47,877 nt of DNA from NCBI GenBank assembly GCA_003669605.1, contig QWOP01000051.1:1-47877 (forward strand), written 5' to 3'. Positions 1 to 9,128 of the stretch are shown here, piece by piece. The position numbers were made by a program, and so were the translations under genes. The notes beneath the pieces are model-generated. The model ran no database searches. It had not been told where the DNA came from and was given only the letters and a program-made list of their open reading frames with translations. The first letter of the stretch is position 1, and every line of letters begins with the position of its first letter. This DNA is from Planctomycetota bacterium (lineage in GTDB: Bacteria > Planctomycetota > Planctomycetia > Pirellulales > UBA1268).

Positions 1-417
1 ACCCGCACCGATGACCACCGATGCCGTTCCCGACAGAAACGTGGCACCCGTCAGGACGGCCCCACCGCCGCCGCCGCCAGCGCCGTAAGCGACCCTGCTG
101 CCGCCACCACCACCACCGCCGACAACGAGGTACTCGATCTCGAATCCGAGGTTGAACGTCGTGTTGCCGGAGAGCGTGGCGTTGCCGGTGATCACGGCCG
201 TGCCGCTCGTGGCGGCGTACGTCTGCGTGCCCGACAGGGTGGTTCCGTTGATGCTGGTCGTCTGCGCGCTGGCGGTCGCGGCGACGGCCGAAATGGTCAG
301 CATGACTGCCGCGGCCACCGCCGTCCGCACGGCATTGTTTGCCACGGACGCGGCCACGGTCGGCAGGACACATCTCCTGCGCCGCCGCGATCCGCTCATC
401 GCCTCAAAACGAATCAT
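1..417 (-). CDS. Exported glycine-rich protein, N-terminal part (runs off the left edge)
   Basis: This reading frame is open from an ATG at 417 to the window edge (139 codons seen). It has an Arg-rich n-region and a hydrophobic stretch ending near a TASAQ cleavage site, which is a convincing signal peptide. Then come Thr/Ser/Asn-rich beta-type segments (for example SGTQTYAATSGTAVITGNATLSG) and a glycine-rich stretch with runs of six or seven Gly after EYLVV. This composition resembles the glycine-rich-domain and autotransporter-associated-strand proteins common in planctomycetes, so it is probably a large surface or secreted protein. An in-frame GTG lies 9 bases upstream and a second ATG at 399, so the start is not certain. 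Function is unknown. Confidence 0.6.
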   Translation of the reverse strand, partial: MIRFEAMSGSRRRRRCVLPTVAASVANNAVRTAVAAAVMLTISAVAATASAQTTSINGTTLSGTQTYAATSGTAVITGNATLSGNTTFNLGFEIEYLVVGGGGGGGSRVAYGAGGGGGGAVLTGATFLSGTASVVIGAG

Positions 418-992
418 CGGGCGCACCCTTTGCACGTTGAAGGAAAGCCGTCCAGACTGCCACGACTCCACCCTGGAGGCCATCACTGAGAACGCACATC
501 AATCAGCCGGGATTTCCCAGATGCCCGCCCCCAAAACGCTTCGGGGCGGATGGTCGTCTCAAAAGTGTGTCGACCTGCCGCCGGCCCGTCAACAGAGGAG
601 GTCTGTGTGTGATTGGGCTGGGCGTGCGGCCCGTGTTGAGTATGGGATCTCGGCCTTTTGTCGCCGTGGTTGCAAAGCCGCTCCCTCGCATACGCCAGTC
701 CCCTGCTCCTCCATCCCGCGAGACGCGAGGTTCGTCCGGCTGGCAAGCATCTCCGTCTCGAACCGTCCGAGTTCGCTGCTCGACGCGGCCATCTTCTCCG
801 GTTGGCTGGCGCGGCCACCGACGATGTGCCGCACGCTTGATCGACGCACAACCGCTCCGCGTCGCTCACATCCTCGTAGCCGGCCAGCCGACTGTAAATC
901 GATTGTCGAATAAGTGGCAGCAGGGCATGACGGGTGTTGCGACCGGTGTGGGAGTCCTCCAACCGCTTTCCCGCCGCCCCTGAGGCGCAATA
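418..992. other. Gap with no intact gene; holds a transposase relic
   Basis: Between the glycine-rich gene and the porin gene there is no intact gene. The overlapping open frames on both strands have no family resemblance except the IS1380-type relic at 718-953. I see no clear terminal inverted repeats around it. Confidence 0.6.
718..953 (-). pseudogene. IS1380-family transposase fragment, frameshifted
   Basis: On the minus strand one frame (953 to about 836) reads RHALLPLIRQSIYSRLAGYE then DVSDAERLCVD. The neighbouring frame continues from 834 to 718 with SVRHIVGGRASQPEKMAAS and SELGRFETEML. Joined, they match the typical IS1380 transposase N-terminal pattern: an arginine-rich segment, L-L-x-x-R-Q-x-x-Y, GYEDxxDAxRL, xxRHxVGGR, then SxxxRFETExL. 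A single frameshift separates the two parts. The catalytic DDE residues further downstream are absent, so this is a dead remnant. The family call rests on remembered motifs. Confidence 0.6.
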
Positions 993-2318
993 TCAGAACT
1001 TCTGAATGGCGTCGAAGCCGAGCATCGTTTGATTCGTGCTCACTCCATCGTTGAAGGGGAGCACGCCGCTTCTGCCACTGAAGAAGTCCCAGCGGAAGCA
1101 GGGGCGAACGAGGACGTTGGCATTCGGCACCCAGTTGGGGCCGACGGTGAGGGAAAAGTAGTTGCCAGGCAGCGGGACATGGTTGGGATTACTCGGCCGA
1201 TTGAGCCCCACGCGCGTGCCGTCGACGTCGTCGAACCACTCGAAGCGCCCGCCCCACTTCCAGGTGTCGCTGGCCGACCAGTAGAGATACTGATCGATGC
1301 CGGTCCAGAGCGCCGTGCTCCCGTCGGCAAGCCCTTGGGCCTGGGTGCCGAGCCACTGGTGGAAGACATACTCGACGTTGTCCGTAGGGCGAACCTCGAA
1401 GATCAGGCTGTAACGGGTGCGGTTGGCAGAGGCGAGGATTGGCTGCGGCTGGAAGACTGAGGAGAAGTCGTCGCACTCGTTGCCGCTGATGATCGCGAAG
1501 GACGTGGCGAGGGAGTTGTCGTCGTTCTTGAGTCTAGCGCGACCGAGGAAGTTTGCCCGGGCGTAGCCCGAGGAAAGGGCGTTCCAGCCGTTGACGAGGC
1601 CGGCGTTGACCTCGAGATTGTCGGTCGCCCGCCAGTTGGCAAGCCCGCCCCAGTGGGTGAACGGACCTGCGAACTGATAACTGTAGGCCTTCGTGTAGAA
1701 GAAGTTGCCCACGGCCGGAAGCCCCTCGTATCCCACGACGGAATAGAAGTGGCCGAGTTTGACGTTGAGATCCTGGCTCCCCGCCTCGGCGTAGAGCTGC
1801 GGCATCGCCAACCCGTAATACTCGCCGCTGTTCCAGTCATGAGCGCGACTCGGACTGACCTCCCATCCGGTCGACTGGGCGAGGAGATAGTCCTCGCCAT
1901 AAATGAGGTCTGCGCGGTAGCCAAGCCCGGCCTCGCCGTCGCCGGGAAGCGTCTGCTCGCCGACGAGGTAGATCTGATTGAGCATCGGCTCGTTGGCCCG
2001 ATCGACGGCGTTGTAGGGGCCGTTGAACTTGCTTCCGGGGCTTGCGAAGTTGCCGATGAAGCCGCCATCGAGCCAGCCATAGACCCCCGCGCGCTCGGGC
2101 TTTCCGAACAGGTACCACTCCTGTCCGGTGGGGATGACGCCATCCATCACGTCGTCGTTGAGCCTCGGGTCGAGGCGTTCGAAGGCCCCGACCTGACCGG
2201 GCCGGCCCACGAAGTCGGATTCCTGAGACCTGCCGACAGCGGTCATGAAACTACCGGTCAGGATCACGGCAACCATGGACAGGGCTCCGGGCCCACAGAT
2301 TCTCCGAACCAACTCCAT
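993..2318 (-). CDS. Porin-like outer-membrane beta-barrel protein (BBP2/OmpL-like)
   Basis: A 441-residue protein with an N-terminal hydrophobic segment that serves as a signal peptide. Aromatic-rich alternating strands follow throughout (YGWLDGGFIGNF, KLGHFYSVVGYEG, YSLIFEVRPTDNVEYVFHQW) and the chain ends in phenylalanine, as outer-membrane barrels usually do. The pattern of a glycine-rich first strand followed by a region with Y-L-V-G and K-x-G-H-F-Y resembles the putative beta-barrel porin-2 family that is abundant in planctomycetes. The ATG at 2318 is preceded by AGGAGAG at about 8 nt. It stands alone between a gap and the tRNA. The predicted role is solute passage through the outer membrane; the substrate is not evident. 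Confidence 0.7.
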   Translation of the reverse strand: MELVRRICGPGALSMVAVILTGSFMTAVGRSQESDFVGRPGQVGAFERLDPRLNDDVMDGVIPTGQEWYLFGKPERAGVYGWLDGGFIGNFASPGSKFNGPYNAVDRANEPMLNQIYLVGEQTLPGDGEAGLGYRADLIYGEDYLLAQSTGWEVSPSRAHDWNSGEYYGLAMPQLYAEAGSQDLNVKLGHFYSVVGYEGLPAVGNFFYTKAYSYQFAGPFTHWGGLANWRATDNLEVNAGLVNGWNALSSGYARANFLGRARLKNDDNSLATSFAIISGNECDDFSSVFQPQPILASANRTRYSLIFEVRPTDNVEYVFHQWLGTQAQGLADGSTALWTGIDQYLYWSASDTWKWGGRFEWFDDVDGTRVGLNRPSNPNHVPLPGNYFSLTVGPNWVPNANVLVRPCFRWDFFSGRSGVLPFNDGVSTNQTMLGFDAIQKF

Positions 2319-2903
2319 TCGATCTCTCCTGTATCAGTCCATCAGTGCCCACCCGGTGACGCGAAGGCGCTCTCCGCCAAGCCTCCGGCGGACGCGGCTC
2401 CTCCCCAACCATCGGCCGAGGCGGCCGTACAACCGTGACGGCTGCCACCGGCGGAGGAATCGTCACAGACCGCCTGCCCCGGAGCCCCAATCAGGACAGG
2501 CTTCCGCGACTCCCCATCCCCCCCAATCCGTCGATCTGCGTGGGGCCGATTTCTGCGGCAACGGGGCCGGTACCGACGGTCGCGGTTCTCCCCGGGGGGA
2601 AGGCTTCGTGCCAACGATTCAGCAGGTGGTGCTTCTGATGGGGGCAGACTGGCTCGCTGCTTTGGCAGCACCAGCCTCAGGCAAGGCCTCCGGCAATCGA
2701 CTTCCGCAACACCCTCATGCCCTCCTCTGGGGGCATGGCAGGAACGACGTGGCCGCAAAGCCCAGGACTTTATCACGGCGATCACTGGCAACGCCGCGGC
2801 CCTCACGCAGTCCGAGGGGGCGCACTTCACTATCGGCGGCGCTTTCGTCGGCCCATCGGAACGGTCCCCGAGGGGATTGTTCCGTCTCGCGCACAACTGG
2901 AAC
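2319..2903. other. Intergenic gap without a recognisable gene
   Basis: About 585 bases between the porin gene and tRNA-Met. Several open frames exist on both strands, but all are Arg/Pro/Gly-rich and resemble no family. I see no clear terminator or repeat. Confidence 0.5.
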
Positions 2904-2977
2904 TAGCGGCGGGCGGACTTGAACCGCCGACACCCGGCTTATGAAGCCGGTGCTCTAACCAACTGAGCTACGCCGCC
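2904..2977 (-). tRNA. tRNA-Met (anticodon CAT)
   Basis: The reverse strand folds as a 74-nt cloverleaf: acceptor GGCGGCG with CGCCGCT, D-arm GCTC/GAGC, anticodon stem CCGGC/GCCGG around loop TTCATAA, and T-arm GGCGG-TTCAAGT-CCGCC. The anticodon is CAT. The first acceptor pair is G-U rather than the C-A mismatch of initiators, which favours elongator tRNA-Met; the CAT-type tRNA-Ile modified by TilS cannot be excluded by eye. No CCA is encoded. Confidence 0.93.
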
Positions 2978-3090
2978 CTGCGGGATGCCGTCGGTCGCCC
3001 GGCGGGAATCCCTCATGCCTCACAACTATACCCGCCGATCGCGCACGCGTCATGGGGGCCAAAGTGACGCCCCGGAATCGCACGGCAGGC

Positions 3091-3124
3091 AAAAAAGCGG
3101 CCCGGGAGTCGCCCCCCGGGCCGC
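3091..3124 (-). terminator. Rho-independent terminator for the minus strand
   Basis: A 10-bp perfect stem GCGGCCCGGG/CCCGGGCCGC is followed, on the minus strand, by six T. It lies downstream of the thioredoxin-like gene at 3262-3828. Confidence 0.8.
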
Positions 3125-3164
3125 CAATTCATTTCAGCGCCTCAAGCCAACGCCACTCCAAGCG

Positions 3165-3241
3165 GATCAGGCCCTGATCAGGCCCTGATCAGGCCCTGAT
3201 CAGGCTCTGATCCAACCCTGATCCAACCCTGATCCAAACCT
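3165..3241. repeat. Seven tandem copies of an 11-bp unit containing GATC
   Basis: Seven in-phase 11-mers: three GATCAGGCCCT, one GATCAGGCTCT, two GATCCAACCCT and one GATCCAAACCT. The array sits between the terminator at 3091-3124 and the stop codon at 3262, so it would be in the 3' untranslated part of the thioredoxin-like transcript. Confidence 0.9.
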
Positions 3242-3261
3242 GCGTGACGCCGGTGTCAGGC

Positions 3262-3828
3262 TTACTCGACCAGCGCGCAGGAAGCCTTGACGATGGCGTC
3301 GATCTTCGCGTCGTCGAGCTGGCCCTTCGAGAAGGCATGGTTGGCCTTCACGGTCCCGCCCTTGTAACAGACCACCGTGACGTCGGCGTCGGGGGCGATC
3401 TTGAAATCCTCGGGGCCATTCTTGGCATCTTCGGGGACCACGAAGGCAACCCGCGTGATGCCGTGCTTGTCGACAAACGACGCAGCTGCCTTCTTCAGGC
3501 TCTCCGCATCGGTGCCGATCATGTTGACGAAACTGGTGAGCTTCTCGGACTGGTGCTCCTCGACCTCTTCCTCGATCTTCTTCACCAACTTGGCCAGTTT
3601 GTCGTCGGCCGAACGGGCAAAGACCATCACCACCGGGCGGGAGCCCATTCTGCAGCGGTAGCAGAGGCTCTTTCCAGCCTCGACACCGTCGTCGGCATTG
3701 CCGGCGATCTTGGTCACCGTGAACGCGCCGACTGAATCACCGACCTGGGGGCCGCTGGTCACCTCAGCCGAGGCAGTCACAGCCATGCCCAGCACCAACG
3801 CCACCGCCATGAAGAAAGCCTTCTGCAT
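3262..3828 (-). CDS. Secreted thioredoxin-fold protein
   Basis: A 188-residue protein. Residues 1-21 form a signal peptide ending in TASA. The mature part begins with a redoxin-like entry ([16 protein letters not shown]), then a C56-Y-R-C59 pair followed by [10 protein letters not shown], the beta-strand after the active site in thioredoxin folds. A charged helix ([16 protein letters not shown]) and a strand RVAFVVPED come next. It lacks the classic WCGPC, so catalysis is less certain than the fold. The ATG is preceded by GGAG at about 9 nt. It reads leftwards into the 11-bp repeat array and a strong terminator, so it is probably monocistronic. Likely periplasmic redox function; partner unknown. 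Confidence 0.65.
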   Translation of the reverse strand: MQKAFFMAVALVLGMAVTASAEVTSGPQVGDSVGAFTVTKIAGNADDGVEAGKSLCYRCRMGSRPVVMVFARSADDKLAKLVKKIEEEVEEHQSEKLTSFVNMIGTDAESLKKAAASFVDKHGITRVAFVVPEDAKNGPEDFKIAPDADVTVVCYKGGTVKANHAFSKGQLDDAKIDAIVKASCALVE

Positions 3829-4038
3829 GCTTCAAAGTCTCCAGGAAGGCGTCTGCCTTCGGGATACAAGAGCGGCGGCACCACACGTGCCACCCCAGGA
3901 ATCTTGTCGGGTTGATCGTACCGCAGGTAGCATCCGGACGGCAAACATCTGTCGCGAGCAGGCTGTGGAGAGAATGCAGCGGCGCCAGATGCGATCCCCG
4001 TCAGCGGCAAAACCCGCGGGATTTTCGCTGGTTGACGA

Positions 4039-4072
4039 GGTGCAAGAAGGTCGCGAATGACTTTTTTGCACC
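4039..4072. repeat. Palindrome of the TGACTTTTT family, copy 1
   Basis: Left arm GGTGCAAGAAGGTCG and right arm TGACTTTTTTGCACC pair over 15 positions (three G-U) around a CGAA loop. Related palindromes occur at 10066-10092 and 46258-46288. Confidence 0.7.
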
Positions 4073-4135
4073 AAGAGCGAGAGCGACGTTCAGACGACGT
4101 TTTCCCGTCGTTCCCTCGGGGGGGGCGACGGGAAT

Positions 4136-4167
4136 TATTCGGACACCCGACCTATTCGGACACCCGA
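4136..4167 (+). promoter_or_regulatory. Perfect 15-bp direct repeat upstream of the aldehyde dehydrogenase
   Basis: TATTCGGACACCCGA occurs at 4136-4150 and again at 4153-4167, a 17-bp period. The second copy ends about where the GAGGAG ribosome site begins, so this could be an operator for a regulator binding in tandem. The regulatory role is inference. Confidence 0.45.
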
Positions 4168-4178
4168 GGAGCCGATCC

Positions 4179-5675
4179 ATGTCTGCCACTGCCAATCCCA
4201 CCCCCGCCCACCGCCCGGTTCCGATCCGCCAGACGCAACTGTTCATCGGTGGCCAGTGGACGCCGGCCCGCAGCGGCCGTTCGTTCGCCACAGTCAATCC
4301 TGCCACCGAGGAGAGGATTGCCGATGTCGCCGAGGGGGATGCCGCCGATGTTGATGCTGCCGTCCGCGCCGCCCGCGAGGCTTTTGAAACCGGGCCCTGG
4401 TCGCGGATGGATGCCCGCCAGCGCGGGCGGCTGATGGACAGGCTCTGCGACCTCATCGAGGCGGAGATCGACGAACTTGCGGCGCTTGAGTCGCTCGACA
4501 ACGGCAAGCCGTTTGCCGACTCGCGGACGATAGACATCCCGCTGGCCATCGAGTGCCTCCGCTACTACGCCGGCTGGGCCGACAAGATCCAGGGGGCAAC
4601 GATTCCCATCAATGGAAACTACTTCTGTTACACCCGGCGTGAACCGGTGGGAGTGGTCGGTCAGGTGATCCCCTGGAACTTCCCGATCCTGATGATCGCC
4701 TGGAAGTGGGGGCCGGCTCTGGCCGCTGGTTGCACGATCGTCATGAAGCCGGCCGAGCAGACGCCGCTTTCGTGCCTGAGACTCGCACGCCTGGCGCAAA
4801 AAGCCGGTATTCCCGATGGCGTCATCAATGTCGTCCCCGGCTACGGCCCCACCGCCGGGGCCGCGATCGTGAAGCATCCCGGCATCGATAAGATCGCCTT
4901 CACGGGCTCTGGAGAGACAGCCCGAATCATCATGAGACAGGCGTCGGAGACGCTCAAGCGACTCTCGTTCGAACTCGGTGGAAAAAGCCCCAACATCGTC
5001 TTTGCCGATGCCGACCTCGACGCCGCGGTGGCGGGCGCTCACCTCGGCATCCACTTGAACCAGGGGCAGTGCTGCTGCGCCGGATCGCGTCTCTTCGTCG
5101 AGGACTCGATCCACGACGCTGTGGTGGAGCGGGTCGTGGAACTCTCGCGGAAGCGTCGGGTCGGCGACCCGTTTCATCCCGACACTGAGCAGGGCCCGCA
5201 GATCGACAAGGCGCAGTTTGACAAGATCATGAGTTACATCGAGGCGGGGAAGCGTGAGGGAGCGAACTGTGCCACCGGCGGGAAGCGGCATGGCACGAAG
5301 GGATTCTTCATCGAGCCGACAGTGTTTACCGGAGTGGCAGATTCGATGTCGATCGCCCGCGAGGAGATTTTTGGTCCAGTCTTGTCGGTGCTGCGCTTCT
5401 CCGACACCGACGAACTGATCCGCCGCGCCAACGCCACTGACTTCGGCCTCGCGGCGGCGGTGTGGACGCGCGACGTGGCGCGGGCCCACGACGTCGCCCG
5501 CCGGCTGCGGGCCGGGACTGTGTGGGTGAATTGCTACGACGTCTTTGACGCCGCGGCTCCCTTCGGGGGATTCAAGCAGTCGGGGTTTGGCCGCGAACTC
5601 GGGGAGCGGGGGCTCGACGCCTACCTGGAGACAAAAACGGTCACGTTGAGTCTTTCGCCACCGGGCCAAGCCTGA
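4179..5675 (+). CDS. NAD(P)-dependent aldehyde dehydrogenase
   Basis: A 498-residue protein with the full ALDH layout. It has an N-terminal FIGGQW/NPATEE segment, the cofactor-binding region with PWNFPILM and KPAEQTPLS, the Gly motif FTGSGETA, the general base in FELGGKSPN (Glu265) and the catalytic cysteine in [11 protein letters not shown] (Cys299, middle of three). The 34-residue spacing between them equals that of human ALDH2. The C-terminal [13 protein letters not shown] is also typical. The frame is open further upstream, but the ATG at 4179 has GAGGAG at 8-9 nt and starts the family homology. It oxidises aldehydes to acids in the cytoplasm; the substrate cannot be read from sequence. 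Formaldehyde or another toxic aldehyde is possible given the one-carbon genes elsewhere in the window. Confidence 0.93.
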   Translation: MSATANPTPAHRPVPIRQTQLFIGGQWTPARSGRSFATVNPATEERIADVAEGDAADVDAAVRAAREAFETGPWSRMDARQRGRLMDRLCDLIEAEIDELAALESLDNGKPFADSRTIDIPLAIECLRYYAGWADKIQGATIPINGNYFCYTRREPVGVVGQVIPWNFPILMIAWKWGPALAAGCTIVMKPAEQTPLSCLRLARLAQKAGIPDGVINVVPGYGPTAGAAIVKHPGIDKIAFTGSGETARIIMRQASETLKRLSFELGGKSPNIVFADADLDAAVAGAHLGIHLNQGQCCCAGSRLFVEDSIHDAVVERVVELSRKRRVGDPFHPDTEQGPQIDKAQFDKIMSYIEAGKREGANCATGGKRHGTKGFFIEPTVFTGVADSMSIAREEIFGPVLSVLRFSDTDELIRRANATDFGLAAAVWTRDVARAHDVARRLRAGTVWVNCYDVFDAAAPFGGFKQSGFGRELGERGLDAYLETKTVTLSLSPPGQA

Positions 5676-5781
5676 CTGTGCCCGGAGTTTCCGCGGTATG
5701 ATGGTGGCTGCGGTCGATCGTTTGTGGCGATCCACTACGTCCTGAAAAGTTGCCCCCCAGCCCCGTCATCCGGAGTCCTCC

Positions 5782-6627
5782 ATGCCTCCGTCCGTCTCCC
5801 CGACTCTCCCCATGGTCTCCAGGCGCGCGCAGCTGCCGTGGGCCCGCTTGCTATGGGTCGTGACTGTAGTCCTGTGGGCCGCGAGCACAGCTTTCGCAGA
5901 GGAGCCAGTTTGGCGAGCGCTCTTTAACGGCAAGGACCTCTCGGGGTGGACGCCGAAGATCCGGGGCGAGGCCCTCGGCGACAATTACGGCAACACCTTC
6001 CGGGTTGAGGATGGTGTGATCAAGGTCATCTACGACGCCGCCAAGTATCCAACCTTCGGTGAGAAGTTTGGGCACCTGTTCTTTGCCGAGCCTTTTTCCC
6101 GATACAAGCTCCGTATCGAATATCGGTTTACTGGCGAGCAGTGTCCGGGGGGACCGGGGTGGGCTCTGCGAAACTCCGGAGTGATGCTCCATGGGGAGGA
6201 TCCGCAGGGGATGACGCTCGATCAGGATTTTCCGGCTTCGATCGAGGTCCAGTTTCTTGGCGGTGCGGCAGCGGGGGAGCGGTCAACAGCCAACCTCTGC
6301 ACCCCCGGCACGAACGTGGTCATGAACGGAAAACTCTTCACACCGCACTGCACCGAATCGACTTCGAAGACCCTCCGTGGCGATCAATGGGTGACGGTGG
6401 AGATTGAGGTCGACGGCGATCGGGTGATCCGGCACCTGGTCAATGGCGAGCCGGTGCTGGAGTACGAGGGGGCGCAGCTCGATCCCAGTGATCCGCATGC
6501 CCAGGGATTGATCGAGAAGCGTGACGGAAAACTGCTCCTCGAAAGAGGAACGATCTCCCTCCAGTCGGAGAGCCATCCGATCGAGTTTCGCCGTGTCGAG
6601 ATCCAGGTGCTGCCACCGCGAAAGTAA
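5782..6627 (+). CDS. Secreted DUF1080 protein (3-keto-disaccharide hydrolase-like)
   Basis: A 281-residue protein. The first 40 residues form a signal peptide (hydrophobic LLWVVTVVLWAASTAFA). The mature chain starts with the hallmark WRALFNGKDLSGWTPK of DUF1080, a concanavalin-like beta-sandwich. Further family-like blocks are FRVEDGVIKV, YKLRIEYRF, NSGVMLHG, PASIEVQFLGG, GDQWVTVEIEVDG, HLVNGEPVLEYE and LQSESHPIEFRRVEI. Planctomycetes carry many paralogues, usually exported and linked to glycan breakdown; some members hydrolyse 3-keto-glycosides. A second ATG at 5812 is an alternative start. A TATGAT at 5697 could be its -10 box. Substrate unknown. Confidence 0.88.
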   Translation: MPPSVSPTLPMVSRRAQLPWARLLWVVTVVLWAASTAFAEEPVWRALFNGKDLSGWTPKIRGEALGDNYGNTFRVEDGVIKVIYDAAKYPTFGEKFGHLFFAEPFSRYKLRIEYRFTGEQCPGGPGWALRNSGVMLHGEDPQGMTLDQDFPASIEVQFLGGAAAGERSTANLCTPGTNVVMNGKLFTPHCTESTSKTLRGDQWVTVEIEVDGDRVIRHLVNGEPVLEYEGAQLDPSDPHAQGLIEKRDGKLLLERGTISLQSESHPIEFRRVEIQVLPPRK

Positions 6628-6754
6628 CGGCGTGAGTCCTGTCGTGCGTGGCGCACGGAGAGGAATGTGAAGGACTAAAGGCTTGTGATCTGCCGGGCCG
6701 GCATCGACGGCTCGGTCGCAGGGAAACCCTTGGCACACCGCTAGGAAACTGAAC

Positions 6755-9025
6755 ATGGGACGGGTGAAAACGGGTGGTGGGTGGCGGGCGATCCTCTACA
6801 CCTTCAAGAAGTCTCGTGAGGCGGGGGGCTTCTTCAAGCTGTGGAAGGCGATGCGTTCTAAGAACGCCTGTAAGACCTGCGCCCTGGGGATGGGGGGACA
6901 GTCGGGGGGGATGGTGAACGAGGCGGGCCATTTCCCGGAGGTCTGCAAGAAATCCTTTCAGGCGATGGTGGCGGACATGCAGGGGGGGGTGAAGCCGGAG
7001 TTCTTCGCCACCTATTCTGTGGCGCAGTTGCAGCAATTCTCCCCCTACCAGATGGAGCATTCGGGGAGGCTCGTGGAGCCAGTGGTCCTGGAAAAGGGCG
7101 CGCAGTACTACAAGCCGATTTCCTGGGACGATGCGCTGGGACGGATTGCGCGGCGACTGAAGGGGGTGCAGCCGGACGAGACTTTCTGGTATTTCAGCGG
7201 CCGCTCCAGCAACGAGGCGGGATTCTTGTTGCAGTTGTTCGCCCGGCTCTACGGCACGAACCATGTCAACAACTGTTCGTTCTACTGCCATCAAGCCAGT
7301 GGCGTGGGGATGGCGAGCGTACTGGGAACGGGGGCCGGGACGGTGAAGCTTGAGGATCTCGAGCGGGCTGACATCGTCTTCCTCATCGGGGGCAATCCGG
7401 CCAGCAATCATCCGCGGATGATGCGAACGCTGATGCAGGTCCGCCGCAACGGTGGGAAGGTGGTCGTGATCAACCCGATCGTGGAAACAGGGTTGGTCAA
7501 CTTTTCGGTGCCCAGCGATCCCTGGAGCTTGTTGTTCGGGACGAAGATCGCCAGCACCTACGTGCAACCGCATGTCGGCGGCGATCTGGCGCTGATGTAC
7601 GGCCTGCTGAAGCGGATCCGCGAGATGGGGGCGACCGACGAGGCGTATCTCGCCGCGCACACGCACGGCTGGCCAGAACTCGCAGCCCGGCTCGATGCGC
7701 TGCACTGGGAAGAGATTGTGGAAAAATCGGGAGTGTCGCAGGAGCAGATCGACGATATCGCAGCGCAGTATGCCAAGAGCGAGCGGGCGGTGTTCGCCTG
7801 GACGATGGGGGTGACGCATCATCTCCATGGCGGGGCGACGGTGCAGGCGATCGCGGCTTTGGCGCTTGTGCGGGGGATGATCGGCAAGCCGGGAGCGGGG
7901 CTCCAGCCGATCCGAGGACATTCCAACATCCAGGGGCTGGGGACAGTCGGGGTGACGCCGCAGCTCAAGGAGACCATTTTCCGCCGTCTCGAGGAGACGT
8001 TTGGCGTAAAGTTGCCGACGACGAAGGGGTTTGACACGCTTGAATGTCTGGAAGCAGCGGATGCGGGGAAAATGCGGCTGGCGTTTTGTCTGGGTGGGAA
8101 TCTGTGGGGGGCGAGTCCCGATGCAACCTACGCCAAGCGGGCGCTTTCGAAGTGTGACATGGTGGTGACGATGAGCACGACGCTCAACACGGGGCATGCC
8201 AGCGGGCTCGGTGCGGAGGAGACGATCATTCTCCCGGTGCTGGCGCGCGACGAGGAGCCGGAGCCCTCCACGCAGGAGAGCATGTTCAGTTACATCCGCC
8301 TCTCCGACGGGGGAGAGCGTCGGCATGTGGGGCCGCGGGCGGAGGTGGAGATCATCGCCGACCTCGCTGTCCGGGTGCTTGGAGAGACGGTGGCGGGGAG
8401 TGGTGGGCAGGTGATCGATTGGCGGGAGATGGCCCACACCAGCACCATCCGGCAGGCGATCGCCAGAATCGTGCCGGGGCTTGAGGGAATGGCGACCATC
8501 GAGACGACGAGGAAGGAATTTTCGATTCCGGGGCGGTCGCTGGCGTCGCCGACGTTTCCCACGGCAGACGGCCGGGCGACGCTCTTCGTGCACGATCTTC
8601 CCGCGGTGCCGACCGGGTTGCAGTTGATGACGATCCGCAGCGAGGGGCAGTTCAACACGGTGGTGTATGAGGAAGAGGATCTGTACCGCAACCAGACGCG
8701 GCGCGATCTCGTCCTCATCCATCCCGACGACATCGCCCGCTTCGGGCTGACGGCGGGGGGGCGGTGCCGGATCCGCAGTTCCGCCGGCGAGATGCGCGGG
8801 GTGTATGTATCGGCCTTTGAGGAGATTCGTCCGGGGAGCGTGGCGATGTACTACCCCGAAAGCAATGTGCTGGTGCCAAAGGCCGCCGATCCACTCTCGC
8901 GGACACCGGCCTATAAGAGCGTGGCGGTGACGGTGGAACCGGATCTGATCGAGGCTCGGGCGCTACGGCCAAAGCCGGAGTTGGTCGCTGCGGGGATGCC
9001 CAAAGAGAAAATGAAACAGTGCTGA
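6755..9025 (+). CDS. FdhF/YdeP-family molybdopterin oxidoreductase
   Basis: A 756-residue cytoplasmic-type protein without a signal peptide. It begins with the CxxC-containing block ACKTCALGMGGQSGGMVNE that marks the YdeP/FdhF-like branch. It continues with molybdopterin-binding blocks: WYFSGRSSNEAGF, NNCSFYCHQASGVG (Cys a candidate Mo ligand), FLIGGNPASNHPRMM, a central Gly-rich RGHSNIQGLGTVG, FCLGGNLWGASPD, and a C-terminal cap with RTPAYKSVAV. The family is related to formate dehydrogenase H, but its physiological reaction is mostly unknown, so formate oxidation should not be assumed. The ATG follows AGGAAACTGAAC. Gly codons are unusually often GGG. A bidirectional terminator follows at 9129. 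The moaC gene in this window contributes to its cofactor. Confidence 0.9.
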   Translation: MGRVKTGGGWRAILYTFKKSREAGGFFKLWKAMRSKNACKTCALGMGGQSGGMVNEAGHFPEVCKKSFQAMVADMQGGVKPEFFATYSVAQLQQFSPYQMEHSGRLVEPVVLEKGAQYYKPISWDDALGRIARRLKGVQPDETFWYFSGRSSNEAGFLLQLFARLYGTNHVNNCSFYCHQASGVGMASVLGTGAGTVKLEDLERADIVFLIGGNPASNHPRMMRTLMQVRRNGGKVVVINPIVETGLVNFSVPSDPWSLLFGTKIASTYVQPHVGGDLALMYGLLKRIREMGATDEAYLAAHTHGWPELAARLDALHWEEIVEKSGVSQEQIDDIAAQYAKSERAVFAWTMGVTHHLHGGATVQAIAALALVRGMIGKPGAGLQPIRGHSNIQGLGTVGVTPQLKETIFRRLEETFGVKLPTTKGFDTLECLEAADAGKMRLAFCLGGNLWGASPDATYAKRALSKCDMVVTMSTTLNTGHASGLGAEETIILPVLARDEEPEPSTQESMFSYIRLSDGGERRHVGPRAEVEIIADLAVRVLGETVAGSGGQVIDWREMAHTSTIRQAIARIVPGLEGMATIETTRKEFSIPGRSLASPTFPTADGRATLFVHDLPAVPTGLQLMTIRSEGQFNTVVYEEEDLYRNQTRRDLVLIHPDDIARFGLTAGGRCRIRSSAGEMRGVYVSAFEEIRPGSVAMYYPESNVLVPKAADPLSRTPAYKSVAVTVEPDLIEARALRPKPELVAAGMPKEKMKQC

Positions 9026-9128
9026 ACCGGTCGGTCAGTTGCTGACGGGTTCCAGACTCGCTTGAGCGCATGCTGGTGGGACGACCCCGCCTGAACCACC
9101 CCGCTCAGACTCCGTCCCGAGAAAAGAC

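Larger units (their letters stand above)
3829..4178. other. Divergent intergenic region with a hairpin and direct repeats
   Basis: This 350-base space between two divergent genes holds no coding frame with family resemblance. It contains the 15-bp palindrome at 4039-4072, a small inverted repeat ACGACG/CGTCGT near 4095, and the 15-bp direct repeat just before the aldehyde dehydrogenase start. Confidence 0.6.

Noticed and set aside
2342-2896. 184-codon minus-strand frame in the gap before tRNA-Met
   Set aside because: Low-complexity Arg/Pro/Ala composition, no motif and no ribosome site.
4152-5735. 527-codon open frame antisense to the aldehyde dehydrogenase
   Set aside because: Shadow of a well-supported ALDH; no ribosome site and no recognisable domain.
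6700-6754. Sigma-54 (-24/-12) promoter around TGGCAC before the FdhF/YdeP gene
   Set aside because: TGGCAC is present, but the TTGC element is missing at the required distance.
6440-8722. 760-codon open frame antisense to the FdhF/YdeP gene
   Set aside because: The peptide is His/Arg/Pro-rich and without family motifs, while the plus strand encodes a complete molybdopterin enzyme.
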